DNA of 64,000 bases from Euptelea pleiosperma (GCA_035048495.1 CM068548.1:16171464-16235463), one strand, 5' to 3'; counted from the stretch's first letter, positions 35,346 through 47,719 are shown. Notes: generated by a model from the sequence alone, not told the origin. A program made the numbers and translations.

Positions 35346-35567
35346 TAGAGAGGCATGTCAATTTGACTAATTAATGAGGAAGGTATATGTAAGAAAGCCC
35401 CTTAATTATCATTTATAAACTTTATTATTATTACTATTCTGATAACTATATATATTTCTAAGCCTCATGGCATAGAATCTGGGGATGAAAAAAAAGGAAA
35501 TAGATTCTGCGAATACAATAGCGTCATGGCAAGCAAAGTTTTTGCCCTGTAATATATATAGCTGTGA

Positions 35568-38500
35568 TCAAGTGGGAACGACCAAAGGACGGAACCCATG
35601 TTGAAGACTTGCAAGCCATACTTTCTCTATGCTGAACACTGTATCACCGCATTCGTGTGCATCCCAATCCTCCAAGGCATGTACTATGCCCGCTACGCGC
35701 CATGCACTCATCACCCTCCTTGGCAACCAATTCTGTCACATTTGTACACACATATAATTATATTTCATGGTAAAGGAAAATTTACAAGGATATATTAGAT
35801 GCATAATCAGATATGATTCTTAACTAATTATGCAGATAAGTACTTTGGCAGTCGCGCAAAGGAGCGCTTCAGCTTTAAAAAAAAAACACCTTAAATTATG
35901 AGTATGGTTCCTCATCAAGATCTTACTGACCTCGCAAGAGTGCATGTTCTCGAGAGCCTTTGGTGTCATCATCGCTGGAGTATTATAGTAAATGCAATCT
36001 TTGCGCGTTTTATTTGGAGGAAACTGCGAGAAGGGAATGAAGAGTGTTCCTTTTGGTGCCTTCCTCTGTTCTTCGTTGGTCAATCCATCTCCCACCAACC
36101 ATACCTACATAGAGGTCAGTTTTGGGGTATATCTTTTAGGGGTTGGGCTCAGGGGAACCCTTTCTCGGCCGTGGATTCCGAGAATCCAACAGTGGTTGAT
36201 AGCATTGAGCTGGCATTTACTTTTTGCAAAAGATCAACCGTACCCTTGGATTTGTGAAATCCACGGCCGAGAACACGAATCCAAGGAGGCCTTAGAGCCT
36301 GAGCTAACATTATTATTATTTGTTGTAATTATCTCACTCCAATAAATCAGAAGAGAAAATTTACCTGATGAGCACAATCTCTTGAAAGGACCAAAGTACT
36401 TCCTAAGTTTGTATTCAACCTTAACTTTAGATTCTCAAATTCATCTCTGCGTACTGTAGCTACCTGTTCCAATTTTAACTTTTGTTAGGAAAAGAGCAAA
36501 CTAGGGGTTGAGTGTTCTCTAGTGTGAGTCCTAGCTTAGCTTAGGCCAGGGGTGCAAATTTGAGCCACAGCTTGCGGCTTGGCCCGTTCAATCTGGGCTT
36601 ACCCCGGCCTAGCCCAGCTCATGAAACAAACTTCGCAGGCTCAGCTCGGCTGCATGACTCGTCATCTCAAGCCACACGAGCTGGCCCGTCCCGCTAAGCC
36701 CAGCGTCCCTTCATAAAATTTGAAGTCCCCCTCCCCCAGAAATAAAAATTGAAATAAGTTTTGCCTCCTCCCCCTTTTAATTTTGGAAAAATCTATGATA
36801 CAGACTTCTGAATCAAAATTTTGATGCAAAAGTCCTTTAATTTGCCACGTAGTAGACTCTTTCAGGTCCACTAGCCCCCATGAATGTTTGGCCAACACCT
36901 TGGTGACCCACACACCAAAAAACAGTGTGATTAGTGATTCCTAGCCATTGGATTAGAGCATCTTTTCATCATGGGCTTGGACCGACTCGTAGGCCGGGTG
37001 AGAAAGCCCATGAAGAACAACTGCTCAAATCCTACCGCTAGAAATCACCAATCACGGTGATTTTTGTTGTGTAGGTCAATCATAGTGTGGGCCAAACCTT
37101 AAGAGGGGGCAAGTGGACCCAAACGAGTCCACTACGTTGCAATTTGAGGGACTTCTGCATCAAAATTTTGATACTGAAGTCTGCTGCATCAAAGAACAGC
37201 CTTTAATCAGGCCAAATTTATACCCTTAGCTGAACAAGAGAAAACAAGAATGAAAATGTACCTGGACACCCCTTTGGCATAAAGCTAGGACAATGGCATA
37301 AGCCACCTTGGAAAGGTTTCCTCTAAGAAGTACTTGCTTTGTTCCTTTTGGGATGCTATTAAGAACAACAGCCACCGCTAAGCTACTTCCGTCCACCACC
37401 CTTATCTTCAGTTTTGGATGTTTTCGAATATAAAGCTCACCGCTTGCATTGATTTCCTTCCCCTGCATATCAGTTATTTAAATTAAAATTTGATGAAGAA
37501 AAGGCAAAATATGGGAGATGGGGTTCAAATGGAGCCACTCCCAATTTAGCTAGGAGCCCAACATGATTTTGTTTTGAGAAGAAATCCATCAGAGGAGAAG
37601 GGTCTATTCTTTGGAGTGTTAAGGTTTTAGAATGAATTCGGCCTGCTTTGTATACTCGGGCGATGCAGACGAGTTTTGCTCAAAATATCGATCCAACTCA
37701 GGCATCCAAGCCCCACATCATATCTTCTCAATAAGCGGCAATCCTGAGTTGGAGGAGGTGATCCAACTCGATATTGCCTGATACCTCGAACCATGATGCT
37801 AATTGGGGCTCATCTAATTCTGGATATTGTCCCCATTGGACATGTGTGATCATGTAGATATTCTTACTTGAAAGTGGCGGCCAGTAAAAAACTGTCGTTA
37901 TAGAGGGTTGTAATGGCGGTAAGTGGTTAAATCGCCGCTAAAGGCTTATAATGTTATTTAAGTATATTATATATAATCGGGCTCGGGTTGGGTCGGGTTG
38001 CTCGAGGCCTCAGCCCGAGCACAACCCGAGTCTCAATCGGGCTTTAGAAAATAGGCCCAAGCCCAAGCCCGACCTGAGGTCAGGTTGAGCCCGCCCATGT
38101 TGCAGCCCTAGTTCCTATCTCTCTCCACAATTGAGGAGAATCTAGAGTAGGGTCCGTTTGGATTGCTATTTTTCAAAAAATATTTTATTTTAAAACGTCT
38201 TTTCTAAAAATATATTTTTGAAAATGGGTTTTTCTTAAAAAGGCCTTTTAAATTATCATTAATGCAATATGTCTCTATCTTCTCCTAGTGGTCCCATCAC
38301 TAGAATTGGTGAGAGTAATAGATGGGGAGTGGAGCATGGAAGTAGGGTTTCTTAGTTTATTTCATTTATTGAGCTAGCAAAATTAAAGCCTTTTTTGACT
38401 TGAAAAACGACTTTTGGGTATTTTTATAAAAAGACTTTTTAGCTTGAAAATATATTTTATAGAATAAATACTTTAAAAAAAATGATTATTCAAACAATCT

Positions 38501-40817
38501 ATTATTTTTAAAAAAAAATTAAGTATTTTGTGAAGAAAATACTTTTTCAGATCTAAAAATGGCAATCCAAACAGGCCAAACGTTACTCCTTAAAAAAAAT
38601 TATGGACTAATATTTTAGATGCATTAAATTATTGACTATATATTATCATTGAATAGATTAAAAAAAAATATATCTTTGTACATGTAGGAGGGGGACCTTC
38701 AAAGTTTGAAGGACCCAAGGACCAGCGAATTTTTTCTCGGGAGGAGTACATGGGAGTAGGGTTTCTTTGTTTATTTCATTCATTGAGCTAGCAAAATTAA
38801 CTCTTTTTTGACTTTAAAAATGACTTTCGGCTATTTTTATAAAAAGAATTTTTAGCTTAAAAATATATTTTATGGAATAAATACTTTTTAAAAATTGATT
38901 ATCCAAACAATCTGTTATTTTGGAAAAAGTCTTTTGCGAAAAAAAAAAAAAAACTTTTTCAGGCAATTGAAAACTTTTTCAGGCAATCAATCAGCCATTT
39001 AAGGCATATGCCAGATGTACTTTCTCAGAAAAAAATTTCGTGCAATCAAACATGGCCTTATATCAAAAATTTCTCACATGGAATACTTTTACAGACCATT
39101 GATAGTATGGATGTTAGGCCCATCCTAAGTGGACATAGGGACCAAACATTAGTATGATTAGTGCTTTATATCTGTCACATTTTACTCTTTTTCATGGGTT
39201 GATTTTTCAACCATGGGATTGGATCATTGTTTTAGGGTGGGTACAAAGATCCAATGGCTAAAACTCACCAATCAAACTAATTTTCAACTGAGATCGGGAT
39301 CGTCCAGATAAAAAAAGAGTCGGGACATTGATCTCTAAGAATGTGCCTATGGACTTTTTCTCGTACGTTGAAGTATTATTGGAAAGTATTTTTGAAAAAA
39401 ATAGAAATACGTATTTTAATTGATTTTAGAGAAAAAACGGAGTATAATCCGTACAATTCAATATATACGTTGTTTAAAACGTTTTCTCAAAAAAACTTAC
39501 TATTCGGATATAATGCGCGTATAGTACGCAGAATTGCTAACTAGGATCCAAACAGATAAAAAAAATTAGGTTTGTACATGTAGGAGAAAAAGAAGCATGA
39601 ACTTGCCTGGTTTAAAAGACCTAAAGTTAACACCTTCACACCCCCTTTATCAGCCTCTAGTATGGCTTCCTCAATTAAGCTATTGATTGCTCCTCTTTGT
39701 CGTGACGATCGATACTGCAAGATTAATTACAGTATAAGTTAAACCAAAGTAAGTCTCCGGACACCGAGTTCGCTCAGAGAAAAGGAAAAAAGATAACCAA
39801 ATTTCTTACTTGGAAATTATATCTTGGTATTGCCCAAGTCTGCATTATCAGTTTATTGAACATATTCCTCTCCACAACAAAGGTATAGCCATAGATCCAA
39901 GTCAGCAACATGGACAAACATGTCACTGGCCACAACATCCACATATACCATTTGGAAGTGTAGGGCCCGGATGCCAAGGAAGCGAATCCCAGACGTAGAT
40001 GGTAGATGGAGTCTAGTGTAGTTGGATGTGTTAGATGAACTACATGTGGCGACTCCTCGTGTCTTCTGAGTGCTGTTTCATACACATCATCCGTAGATTT
40101 GTCCATGGTACCGTATATATAATCGTACATCGGCATGAAAAGCGAGTAGTTGGTCCGAAACTGGGTATGATGAAGAGAGTGATACCTGTTGGGTAAAATT
40201 AAACCTTCCACTATTCAGTTCATTTGTTCTAGAGCTACACCCATTAATTTCTTACATCCAGTTCGTACACCCGGTGATGGGGCTCACATGGAGATCATGT
40301 TGGATAATCCAACCACAAATCTGCTGACCAAACCCAGAAATGCTTTCGAACAGCGGATTGTGGCGACATGTGATTTGCCACTGTTTCGCTGCTTCAAAAA
40401 TTTTCTCGAGGTGGACCAACAAAGCATTCAAGGTGTCAGTGGGTCCAAAAGAGCTAGCGTGCCGCGTAGCATTTTGAATGATTTTTGTAGCGAAGTTTGA
40501 TTAGTGATATAAAACCGATTGTGTAATTCAGTTTAAAGATTAATATGTTATGAGACTTACGATGGAGTATACATGAGATACTTGAGGAGAGGAAATACGT
40601 AGAAGAGGCTGTTGGGGACTAATTCGAAGTTGCAGTGCCCCATGTTGTTCATGAAATCGATATAAGTGACATACCCTAAAAAGACTGCAATAGAACCAGT
40701 TTGAGTGAGCACCAAAGTTAACAATGGGATTGCAAAGAGGATGAAATAAAGGATATGCTCCGCAAATGGATGAATCACAGCTGCCATAGACAAAAAGAAG
40801 AAGCGTTAGGCTACAGC

Positions 40818-40856
<39 letters not shown>

Positions 40857-41548
40857 GATTCATTCTTACATGTTATGGGTTCTGTGACAATAGAGGAATG
40901 ATGGTGGGAATGGTAGCGAGAATAAAGGTAATGATGGTGCAAAGCTCTGTGAAGCCAGTAGTAGAGGAACTCCACCGGACCCGTATGAAGGAAAATGGTG
41001 AGAACTGCACCATCGGTTCTCCAAAAGGGCGGGTTTGAAGCCCCAGGTAAAACCATATTAACCAAGTAGTACAAGATGCCACTCAAAAGGATCTGATCAT
41101 CCCTGCCATTCATTTTCAAACACATGAGAGAGACAGAGAGAGAGAGAGAGAATAAACAGCAAATTTGATGAAATGATACTAACCAGTTACTTTCCCTATC
41201 CACCTGTTCAAATTCTATACTCTTGTCTAGTATCCTGTTCTTGCCTTTGGCTGTTCGAGAACGAGCCAAGCTTATCCAAATCTGGTTATGAACCATCCTT
41301 GACAGTAGAAATGGGAAGATGAGGAAGTTTGCCATGTTTCTCTCTTTTTCTCCTTTCGTCGTGAACGAATACAAGCTATGCACCACCCAAGGTGCCAAAA
41401 TCACGTACTTCAAAATTCAAACAACACCCAAATAAGAACCAGAAAAGGAAGTTAAATTTCATAAGGAAGGAGACAAAAATGAGAATACCTTAAACTTTCC
41501 AAGCTTCTCCCATGGCCATTCTGTGAGGATACCTGGTTTAGAAGCCAT
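35568..41548 (-). CDS. CER1: CER1-like very-long-chain aldehyde decarbonylase, copy C
   Basis: Ten exons: 41548-41489, 41407-41184, 41102-40870, 40780-40561, 40185-39810, 39714-39607, 37462-37262, 36463-36365, 36104-35931 and 35732-35568. Phases join to 619 residues. Nine exon-exon junctions are consistent, but intron 6 begins with GC (CAG|GCAAGT), a recognised minor donor with otherwise perfect consensus. The His clusters HRALHH, HSHHH and HSLHH and the full WAX2 half are present. Exon 6 begins YRSSRQ as in copy D, against YLSSWQ in A and B. This is the longest copy because of intron insertions: a 375-bp unrelated intron 4, a nested-MITE intron 7 (798 bp) and a 2.1-kb intron 6 with internal duplication. 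Role by family as in copy A. The frame is intact, so it is probably functional if the GC donor is used. Confidence 0.94.
36545..37222. mobile_element. Nested MITEs in intron 7 of CER1 copy C
   Basis: The outer ends are AGGGGTGCAAATTTGAGCC and GGCCAAATTTATACCCTTAG. Copy B has a shorter relative of this insertion in the same intron (about 27770-27930). In copy C, a second palindrome (ATCAAAATTTTGATGCA at about 36815 against CATCAAAATTTTGATACTG at 37159) is inserted, with a family F core (36840-37140) inside that. The structure is therefore three layers deep. Confidence 0.6.
37463..39606. other. Intron 6 of CER1 copy C: MITEs and internal duplication
   Basis: The intron contains a repeat rich in CGGGTTGGGTCGGG and AGCCCAAGCCCGAC at about 37975-38115. 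A hAT-like MITE-type block runs from GTCCGTTTGGATTGC (38150) to GGCAATCCAAACAGGCC (about 38578). A direct duplication has AGTAGGGTTTCTT...TTGAGCTAGCAAAATTAA at about 38341 and again at about 38757. A partial family F element lies at 39090-39300. Intron 6 of copy B holds a single version of the duplicated piece (28780-28990). Confidence 0.55.
40217..40510. other. Unassigned insertion in intron 4 of CER1 copy C
   Basis: About 290 bases, more GC-rich than the rest of the intron, absent from copies A, B and D. The left neighbour AACCTTCCA is shared with copy B. It contains a plus-strand open frame of 103 codons (40189-40500) with no motif I recognise. No terminal repeats or duplication were found, so its origin is open. 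Confidence 0.4.
40821..40855. repeat. (GA)n microsatellite, intron 3 of CER1 copy C
   Basis: GA run near the donor side of intron 3, preceded by CTACAGCATG as in copy D. Confidence 0.85.
41126..41151. repeat. (GA)n microsatellite, intron 2 of CER1 copy C
   Basis: Short GA run in the 81-bp intron 2. The part of the intron next to the donor (AATAAACAGC and onward) is shared with copy D but not with A or B. Confidence 0.8.
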
Positions 41549-41614
41549 ACTCTTTGGTTTGTTTTCGGACTTGCTTTCTTGGGGTTGGGCCTCTCTTAAA
41601 GACATTATAGGGTA

Positions 41615-41620
41615 CTTATA
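41615..41620 (-). promoter_or_regulatory. Candidate TATA motif of CER1 copy C
   Basis: The minus strand reads GAGCTTATAAGTACCC, 67 bases upstream of the ATG at 41548. The block is conserved with copy B, while the leader is longer by an insertion containing TTTGGTTTG. Spacing is reasonable for a TATA box. Confidence 0.4.
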
Positions 41621-42001
41621 AGCTCAGCAAAAGTTGGATGCACAAATAATTTTGCGCTACGTTGGACTTGAAATCTTGAGGTGACTCTATCCTAGAGATC
41701 AAAAATATCCTTGTACAAAAGATGGGACCCATCAGCATTTGGCAAAATATCTGGTTAAAACTTTAATTGGCCCATTCGGTAACAATCTACCACCTATATT
41801 GTCAGGTGAAACTTTAAGTCAATTTAACTTGACCCTACAAGTCTGGTCAACTAATGTGGCTTTTTTTTTTTTTTTTTTTTGTATTCCTACATCTCTCTGT
41901 CACATAGAGATAGGTGAACATCATGTCAGATCGTAATAACTAGGTGAACCATCATAGGACGTCCACCTAGGCACCTATTAGTTCTTTTATTTATGGGTCT
42001 A

Positions 42002-42403
42002 ATGTAACAAGGTATACCTGAGATCTTTTCATTTGCGGAAGTGGCAGTTTTGGTAGTCACTGCTGCCATCTGGGCCCACCGACCGCATAGATGTTTAGCC
42101 GACCCCTAAATAGACATTCATACAAAAAATCGCCTTGTTTAATAGTTTTTAGCTGTTGGTTTTAGTACTAAAAGAATGATTGCATTCAACGGCTATAAGA
42201 ACGCCTTAAAAAGTACTAAAAAGAGTTAAAATCTAATGGTTATAGACTACCAACGAGGGTGATTTTTGGTCTGTATATCCACCAAGGGGTGGGATAAACA
42301 TCCATGCGGTCAGTAGGCCCAGATGACAGTGGTGACTACCAAACATGCCTACCAAACATGCCGCTTCCGCAAATGAAACAGTTTCAGGCATACCTTGTTA
42401 CAT
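42002..42403. mobile_element. Palindromic MITE-like element (family F), complete
   Basis: The best-preserved member. ATGTAACAAGGTATACCTG at the left is mirrored by CAGGCATACCTTGTTACAT at the right. Inner arms pair over ATTTGCGGAAG, TTTGGTAGTCAC, TGCCATCTGGGCCCACCGACC and their partners. The centre has facing GATTTTTGGT/ACAAAAAATC blocks. No target duplication is obvious and there is no coding sequence. Confidence 0.7.
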
Positions 42404-42761
42404 CTTTTCTACAAAATATTACAATAAATGCTTCACATATTTTCTACAAATTAAAAATAGTTCATTAAATGTTCCTTTGTATTCACAAAAGTGCTTGAGA
42501 GTCTAATTAACCTACTTAATTATTGTTTCCGAGGCCATTGATTATATTTTCAATATAACCCATTCATAATTCTTAAATTACTTATCATGTCATTTTGTTC
42601 ATATTTTCAAAACAATCATTTTTAACCGCCGTTAATTACGTACTACTTTAAATCAAAACTTAAACATGTCATACTATGATCACACCGGCATGTCACACAA
42701 CATTCACTAGGCACCTATTAGTTGCCTAAAAGAAACATAGGTACTTATAAGAGTATATACC

Positions 42762-43870
42762 TAGTTGAATTAGTGTAATTAGCATTGTAATAAATTGTGG
42801 GGGAAAATTAGTCACACCCCACAAAATGTGAGGGCACCCAACCTGTTGAATGCACCCCGCCTTTGATGAGAAATGTGTGAGGGCACCCAACCTCTTGAAT
42901 GCACCCCACCTTACCTTTGTATGCTACCAGACCCAAACCAATCTGTATGATTTTTTTTTGTGTATGTATATCCACCATGGCGTGGTGACCAAAGCCCGGC
43001 CACAGCCCAAGGGGAGCAAGTTGTCGCCGACAGGATAGGTTGAGGGAAGCTCTTGCAAGTTGCAGCAAAAGTAGACGTCAAAATAAAAAATAATAATAAT
43101 TTTATACACTAAAGGGTTTCCAATTTGGAAATGGAAACCCGATCCCTTCTTCAATACATTTTTCTGTTTCAGTAAAGTAACTTCTGTTTTAGATAAGTCA
43201 TTAATGTAACTTCTATTTTTAGCTTAAGTCATTAATAGATACCTCTTTCTCTAGTTGTTTGTAGCTGTCATTAAAGAATCCTCTACAATAGATGTTAGGG
43301 TTTGCAGTTTTTGGTTTACAAAAATTGTCGATTCTGTCAGTTCAACGGGTGAACCGTAATGTAATGAAAAACCGTCGGTTCTTGAAAAAATAATGGTTTA
43401 CAATGAACCGAACCGATTTTGTTAAAAATCCCGATTGGACTTGGTCTGACCATCAGTCCAGTCCGATTTTTAAAACACTGGTACAAACATTAGAAGAAAA
43501 TGCCCTAGCTTAATAGGGGCATTATAGTGATAAAAAAAGGTAAAAAAAAAAACTAGAAAAATCAATGATTTCAGGTGCCCTCACATTTTGTGGGGTGCGA
43601 CTAAAATTTCCTTAAATTGTGTCAGATACATCATATCATTATTGGTGTATCTTATCACATATTTTGTCGGCAGTCAATAATAGATAAGATAATATCTAAT
43701 ATCGATTAGGATATTAGATTAGATCTCTTAGGATTTATTTATATCTTTAGATGTTTTTCTATTTTTATTTCAAGCCTTAATGTCAAATTAGCTAGGCCAA
43801 GGGTGTAATATATATAGAGCCAAGAAGATGGCTTTTTAACGATCAAAATAAATAGGAAAAAAAAGAGAGA
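42762..43870. mobile_element. LTR fragment interrupted by a Mutator-like MITE
   Basis: GTTGAATTAGTGTAATTAGC at the left resumes after the MITE (42800-43612) as GTCAGATACATCATATCATT. It runs on through TTAGATTAGATCTCTTAGG and AGGGTGTAATATATATAGAG to about 43870, where a GATCAAAATAAATAGG stretch resembles the leader end of a plant Copia LTR. The same family lies at 35149-35345, in the same orientation, on the other side of CER1 copy C. Identification as an LTR is by composition and is uncertain. Confidence 0.5.
42800..43612. mobile_element. Mutator-like MITE with exact 9-bp target duplication
   Basis: The left end GGGGAAAATTAGTCACACCC with CACAAAATGTGAGGGCACCC is mirrored at the right by GTGCCCTCACATTTTGTGGG and GCGACTAAAATTTCCT. 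TAAATTGTG occurs on both sides (42791-42799 and 43613-43621). The paralogous sequence at 35165-35200 lacks the insertion, confirming the site. The interior has T-rich and repetitive tracts (AACGGGTGAACCG near 43350) but no gene. Confidence 0.85.
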
Positions 43871-44806
43871 AAGTGTGGGGGCGCCCCAAAAAAGCTCAGG
43901 CGCCTCAGCTAAGGATCTAAGGGTGCGGGCTAACCAAACCTTTCTAGGGCGCCCAAGATTTGCGCAAACATCAATAGGCAGAGAGTTGCAAAGTTGGGTC
44001 ACCCCAACAAAGCTAGGGCACCCAAGCTTCCAGAAGTGTTAATCCTTCCCAAAAGAATCCACTATTTTACCTTAAGTGTAATAGGGGTTAATTCACCCAA
44101 AAGACATTAAAAGGGGGACGTGAAGTCCACTCGAGACCAAAGATATCAAATCGAATTGGTTACGAAGTGTCTGAGCTATAATGTGTGAAGCTTAAGGCTA
44201 ACTGAATATCTTCAATTTGTCTTCCGATAAAAAAAAACTCTTGAACGACCCCAACCCAACCAATTACAAAACAAGTACTACACATACATTGTTTGGTATG
44301 GAATTTTCAATATTTTCTTTTGTCAATTCCATGACAAAATCAATCAAATTACAATAAACACAACCTCCAAAATTACAAGAACAAAACTTCCCCTAAGTGC
44401 ATGAATCTAAAGATTTCGATCCCTTTAACATGTAGATCATCCATAAGAGGGATGTCACCAGCTTGATCTTCAACGAGAGTTCCTGATCAAGACCAGAAAC
44501 AAAAATAATACCTCGTCTACCAAAGAGGCTCATCAAGAGTACTTCAAATAGATAATAAAGAATTAACTCAAGAAATAATTCAACAATGTTCACTCGATAT
44601 TCCATAATACATATATAACATTTTCATTTCATTCTCATAAAGCTGCTTGAATCAATTCCATTTCAATCATTCTAATCATTCCAAGTTCACGATGTTCAGT
44701 CCAATTAGATTTCTTCCCATATTTGTCATGAATTAACAAACCATTCATAATCTAAAACACACATAAACCAACCTTTCTTATGCAAAAATAAAAAAAATTA
44801 AAAATT

Positions 44807-44838
<32 letters not shown>

Positions 44839-45320
44839 TAATCCATCAAAAATTCTAAAAAGGAGCATGGATTAGACCTATAACTCCAAGCCCATCCAAG
44901 CAAATTAAATTAAATTTAAATTAAGGGACTCAAATACAAATGCATGCATCACCTAAAGTAGTCTATTTGAGTAATTTAAATAAAAAACTTTTTCTTCTTT
45001 CGCACGCAGCGAGTTTTGCGGGAGCAGCGTTGGCTCAACCATTAATTAGGCAGTTGAGGGGATCAGTGCCTAAGGTCCCACATTGGCCTAAGGCCCCTAA
45101 TTCCCAGTAGATAAATTATATCCCTTACCAAATTCTCTTTACTAAACAAATTCTTTCCATTAAATTTTCTCATCATAAGATTTATCTTATTTTGTTCGTT
45201 TTCAGTTTCATTTAAATTTGATTTCCTTACCAAATAAAAGACTGAATGAAATGAATAGTCACCACAATATATGTAGGGCTGTCAAAGGGCCACGTCAGGA
45301 TATAGGGCCTAGTCACTTAT
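43871..45320. other. Intergenic transposon debris; no gene seen
   Basis: 43880-44030 is a GC-richer block with repeated AGGGCGCCC and AGGCGCC motifs, perhaps LTR-retrotransposon leader sequence. An A-run followed by (TA)n lies at 44810-44840. About 45025-45320 resembles the GCCTAAGGCC MITE of 23838-24420. No coding sequence recognised. Confidence 0.4.
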
Positions 45321-47719
45321 TGTCACGCCCCGAATCCGGGCACCTAAATCGAACCCGAATGTCTATAGATCAGCCCGTTTACCTAAGATCCAGGGTGTGA
45401 TAAAAATAAAATGCTCAAAAAAAATAAATAAAACAACAAGAATCACCGTCGTGATTGATGGATAATGGCTCAACTCTAGTAATCAAAATAATGCGAAAAC
45501 GTAAATAAGTTATTATGTTGAAATAACCAAAGTCAAAATCAAAGTCAAATTTTTAATTTTTGTCAAAATCATTAATTATGGTCTTTATAATTACCTAATA
45601 TTTATATAAAACATCTTTGGTAAAAACACTTAAGTCAAAACACTCATTATAGATAGTTTTAAAATTTATTTTCGCGGTTGTAAGAAAAACGGTCAACTTT
45701 TGATCAAAATTCAAAGTATGTCGAAAAATTATTTTCTTTAAAAAATTTATTTTAAAAATCATAAGAGACAACTTTAACAAACGCACTTTGGCCAAAAATG
45801 ACGTTTTATAATTCTTTTAGTGGTTTAACAATTATTTGCAGTTTTATAAAAGTGATCGGCAAAACTCAGTCGGTTGATTTTTTTTCTAACTTAATCGTAT
45901 GATTCGATGGTCAATTTAAAACGGAATCCAACAGGTGATATATGCCTTTAATAGTGCTCAAAATATAAATTAAAATATTTCAATCAATCTCAACATTAAC
46001 AAATCATTTTTGAACAATATCCATAAACCTTAAGAAAAATAAAATAAAATAATCTTAATCTTCAAACTCCGTCTCATCCATGGTGTCTTCTCCGTCAATG
46101 ACTCATCTTCATCTTCTTTTTATGAAATCTAAAATTTTGTTCGGTATAAACCGTGAGCTTTCGCCCAGTACATTCCAGAGGATAATCACATGTTTATAAT
46201 TCATTTAATTTAAATACATGCATAGATTAAGAGCACATGGGATAAATGATCAAATATATAAAAATATGATGATGATGATGATGATCCGATTGAATAAATC
46301 CAAAAATTCATTTCACACATCCCATTTTTTTTCACAAATCCAACCCGTAGGTTCTTCTGCAGGGGTTTGGGGTCTTTCACCCTAAGGCACCGAGCCCTTG
46401 TTAATTCTTTAGGGTTCCTCTGAGCCGCAGAGCCTATGCGCACTCTCAGCTAAATCAAATTCTTCGGGCCGCAGAACCTATGCGCACTCCCGACTATGTT
46501 AAACATTCGGGCCGCAGAGCCTATGCGCACTCCCGACTAAGTCAAACCTTCGGGCCGCAGAGCCTATGCGTACTCCCGTCTAATACCATACTTCTGGGCC
46601 GCAGAGCCTATGCACACTCCCGTCTAATACCCAACCCAAATAAGAATGCCTCATTATGATGATGAATAATATTATCATTTAGCAAGATAATCAAAAGCAC
46701 AAGCCACGAAGATTTAAAATCATATAACAAGAATTTAAAATAAATGAATCACAAACTAGAAGAGAATATCCGTACCTATCTAGTTCTAGAACTTAGAACT
46801 AGAACCTCTAACACCAAGAACAAGAAGAACTCTAAGGAGTTTATAAAGCAAGAGAATTTGTGAATTGATATGAGGGTGGGAGGTCCTATTTATAATAGCT
46901 CATGGGGAAAAACTTCCAAATATAAGTTTTATAATTTTAGCAAGTATATTTATAACTTTTTATTTTGTTTTTAAAATATTCTTTAAAGAGACTTTATTTT
47001 AATTAATTTTCGTAACATTAAAATGAGTGGTTTTTATAACCCATTAAATAACTTATTTTAAGATGGGTATGGGCTAAAAATGGACCTAAGGCCTATGGGT
47101 ATCAAGTAGGCTTTAAATAAGATTGTTTTTTGGCCTAAAAGATCTCTAAATTGACCCAAAAGGCTTGTCTCAATAAATAAACCCAATCAACATGCAAACA
47201 AGCAATAATAACAAAACTTACCAACGATTACTCATTAAATTTATAAAAGATAATAAAAATTTATTTAAAATATTTTTAATTTAAAGTTCTTTTAAAATTA
47301 TATTTTTTTGTAAAAATCAAAATGTGATAAGAATCTCAAATGCTCCAATGGTAATAACATGTTGATTAAAAATGCCAAGATGGCATTCATCATTTAAAAA
47401 TATTATTATTTTTTAAAATAACTCATCATTTAAAATTATTATCTTATTTAATTGAGTTAGTTATCTAGTACACAGAATGTCCTTACATTACCACAGTACA
47501 AGTACACATGTATGAAAATTGATTCTATTGTATCATTAAAATAAAATTTTCTATGTGTCATGATATAAATGTTCTGACTAAGTTCTCGAATTTTTTTCTA
47601 CGTGACATTATAACATGTTGTAGATAAAGAATAAGGTTCAAAAATTTCAAGATACCAATTTTTATCATTTTATAGTTAATTTATACTAATACCCTTGAAT
47701 AAAAGTTCAGGGTATTACA
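45321..47719. mobile_element. Solo LTR, 2.4 kb, with 5-bp target duplication
   Basis: The sequence starts TGTCACGCCCCGAATCCGGG and ends GGGTATTACA, with the TG...CA ends of an LTR. CTTAT flanks both sides (45316-45320 and 47720-47724). Neither a primer-binding site nor retrotransposon protein sequence lies next to it, and there is no second copy in the window, so it is best read as a solo LTR left by recombination. TGTCACGCCCCGA starts and long LTRs are usual for plant Ty3/Gypsy chromoviruses. It contains a tandem repeat at 46415-46632. Confidence 0.8.
46415..46632. repeat. Tandem repeat, about 55-bp unit, four copies, inside the solo LTR
   Basis: Units start at CGGGCCGCAGAGCCTATGCG and continue CACTCCCG followed by TAA- or AATAC-rich filler. 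Four units are clear and a partial one precedes them (GAGCCGCAGAGCCTATGCGC near 46421). The units are nearly identical in the GC-rich half and vary in the AT-rich half. Confidence 0.8.

Noticed and set aside
46415..46632. Short tandem units considered as an independent satellite
   Set aside because: They lie wholly inside the solo LTR and are better explained as part of it.
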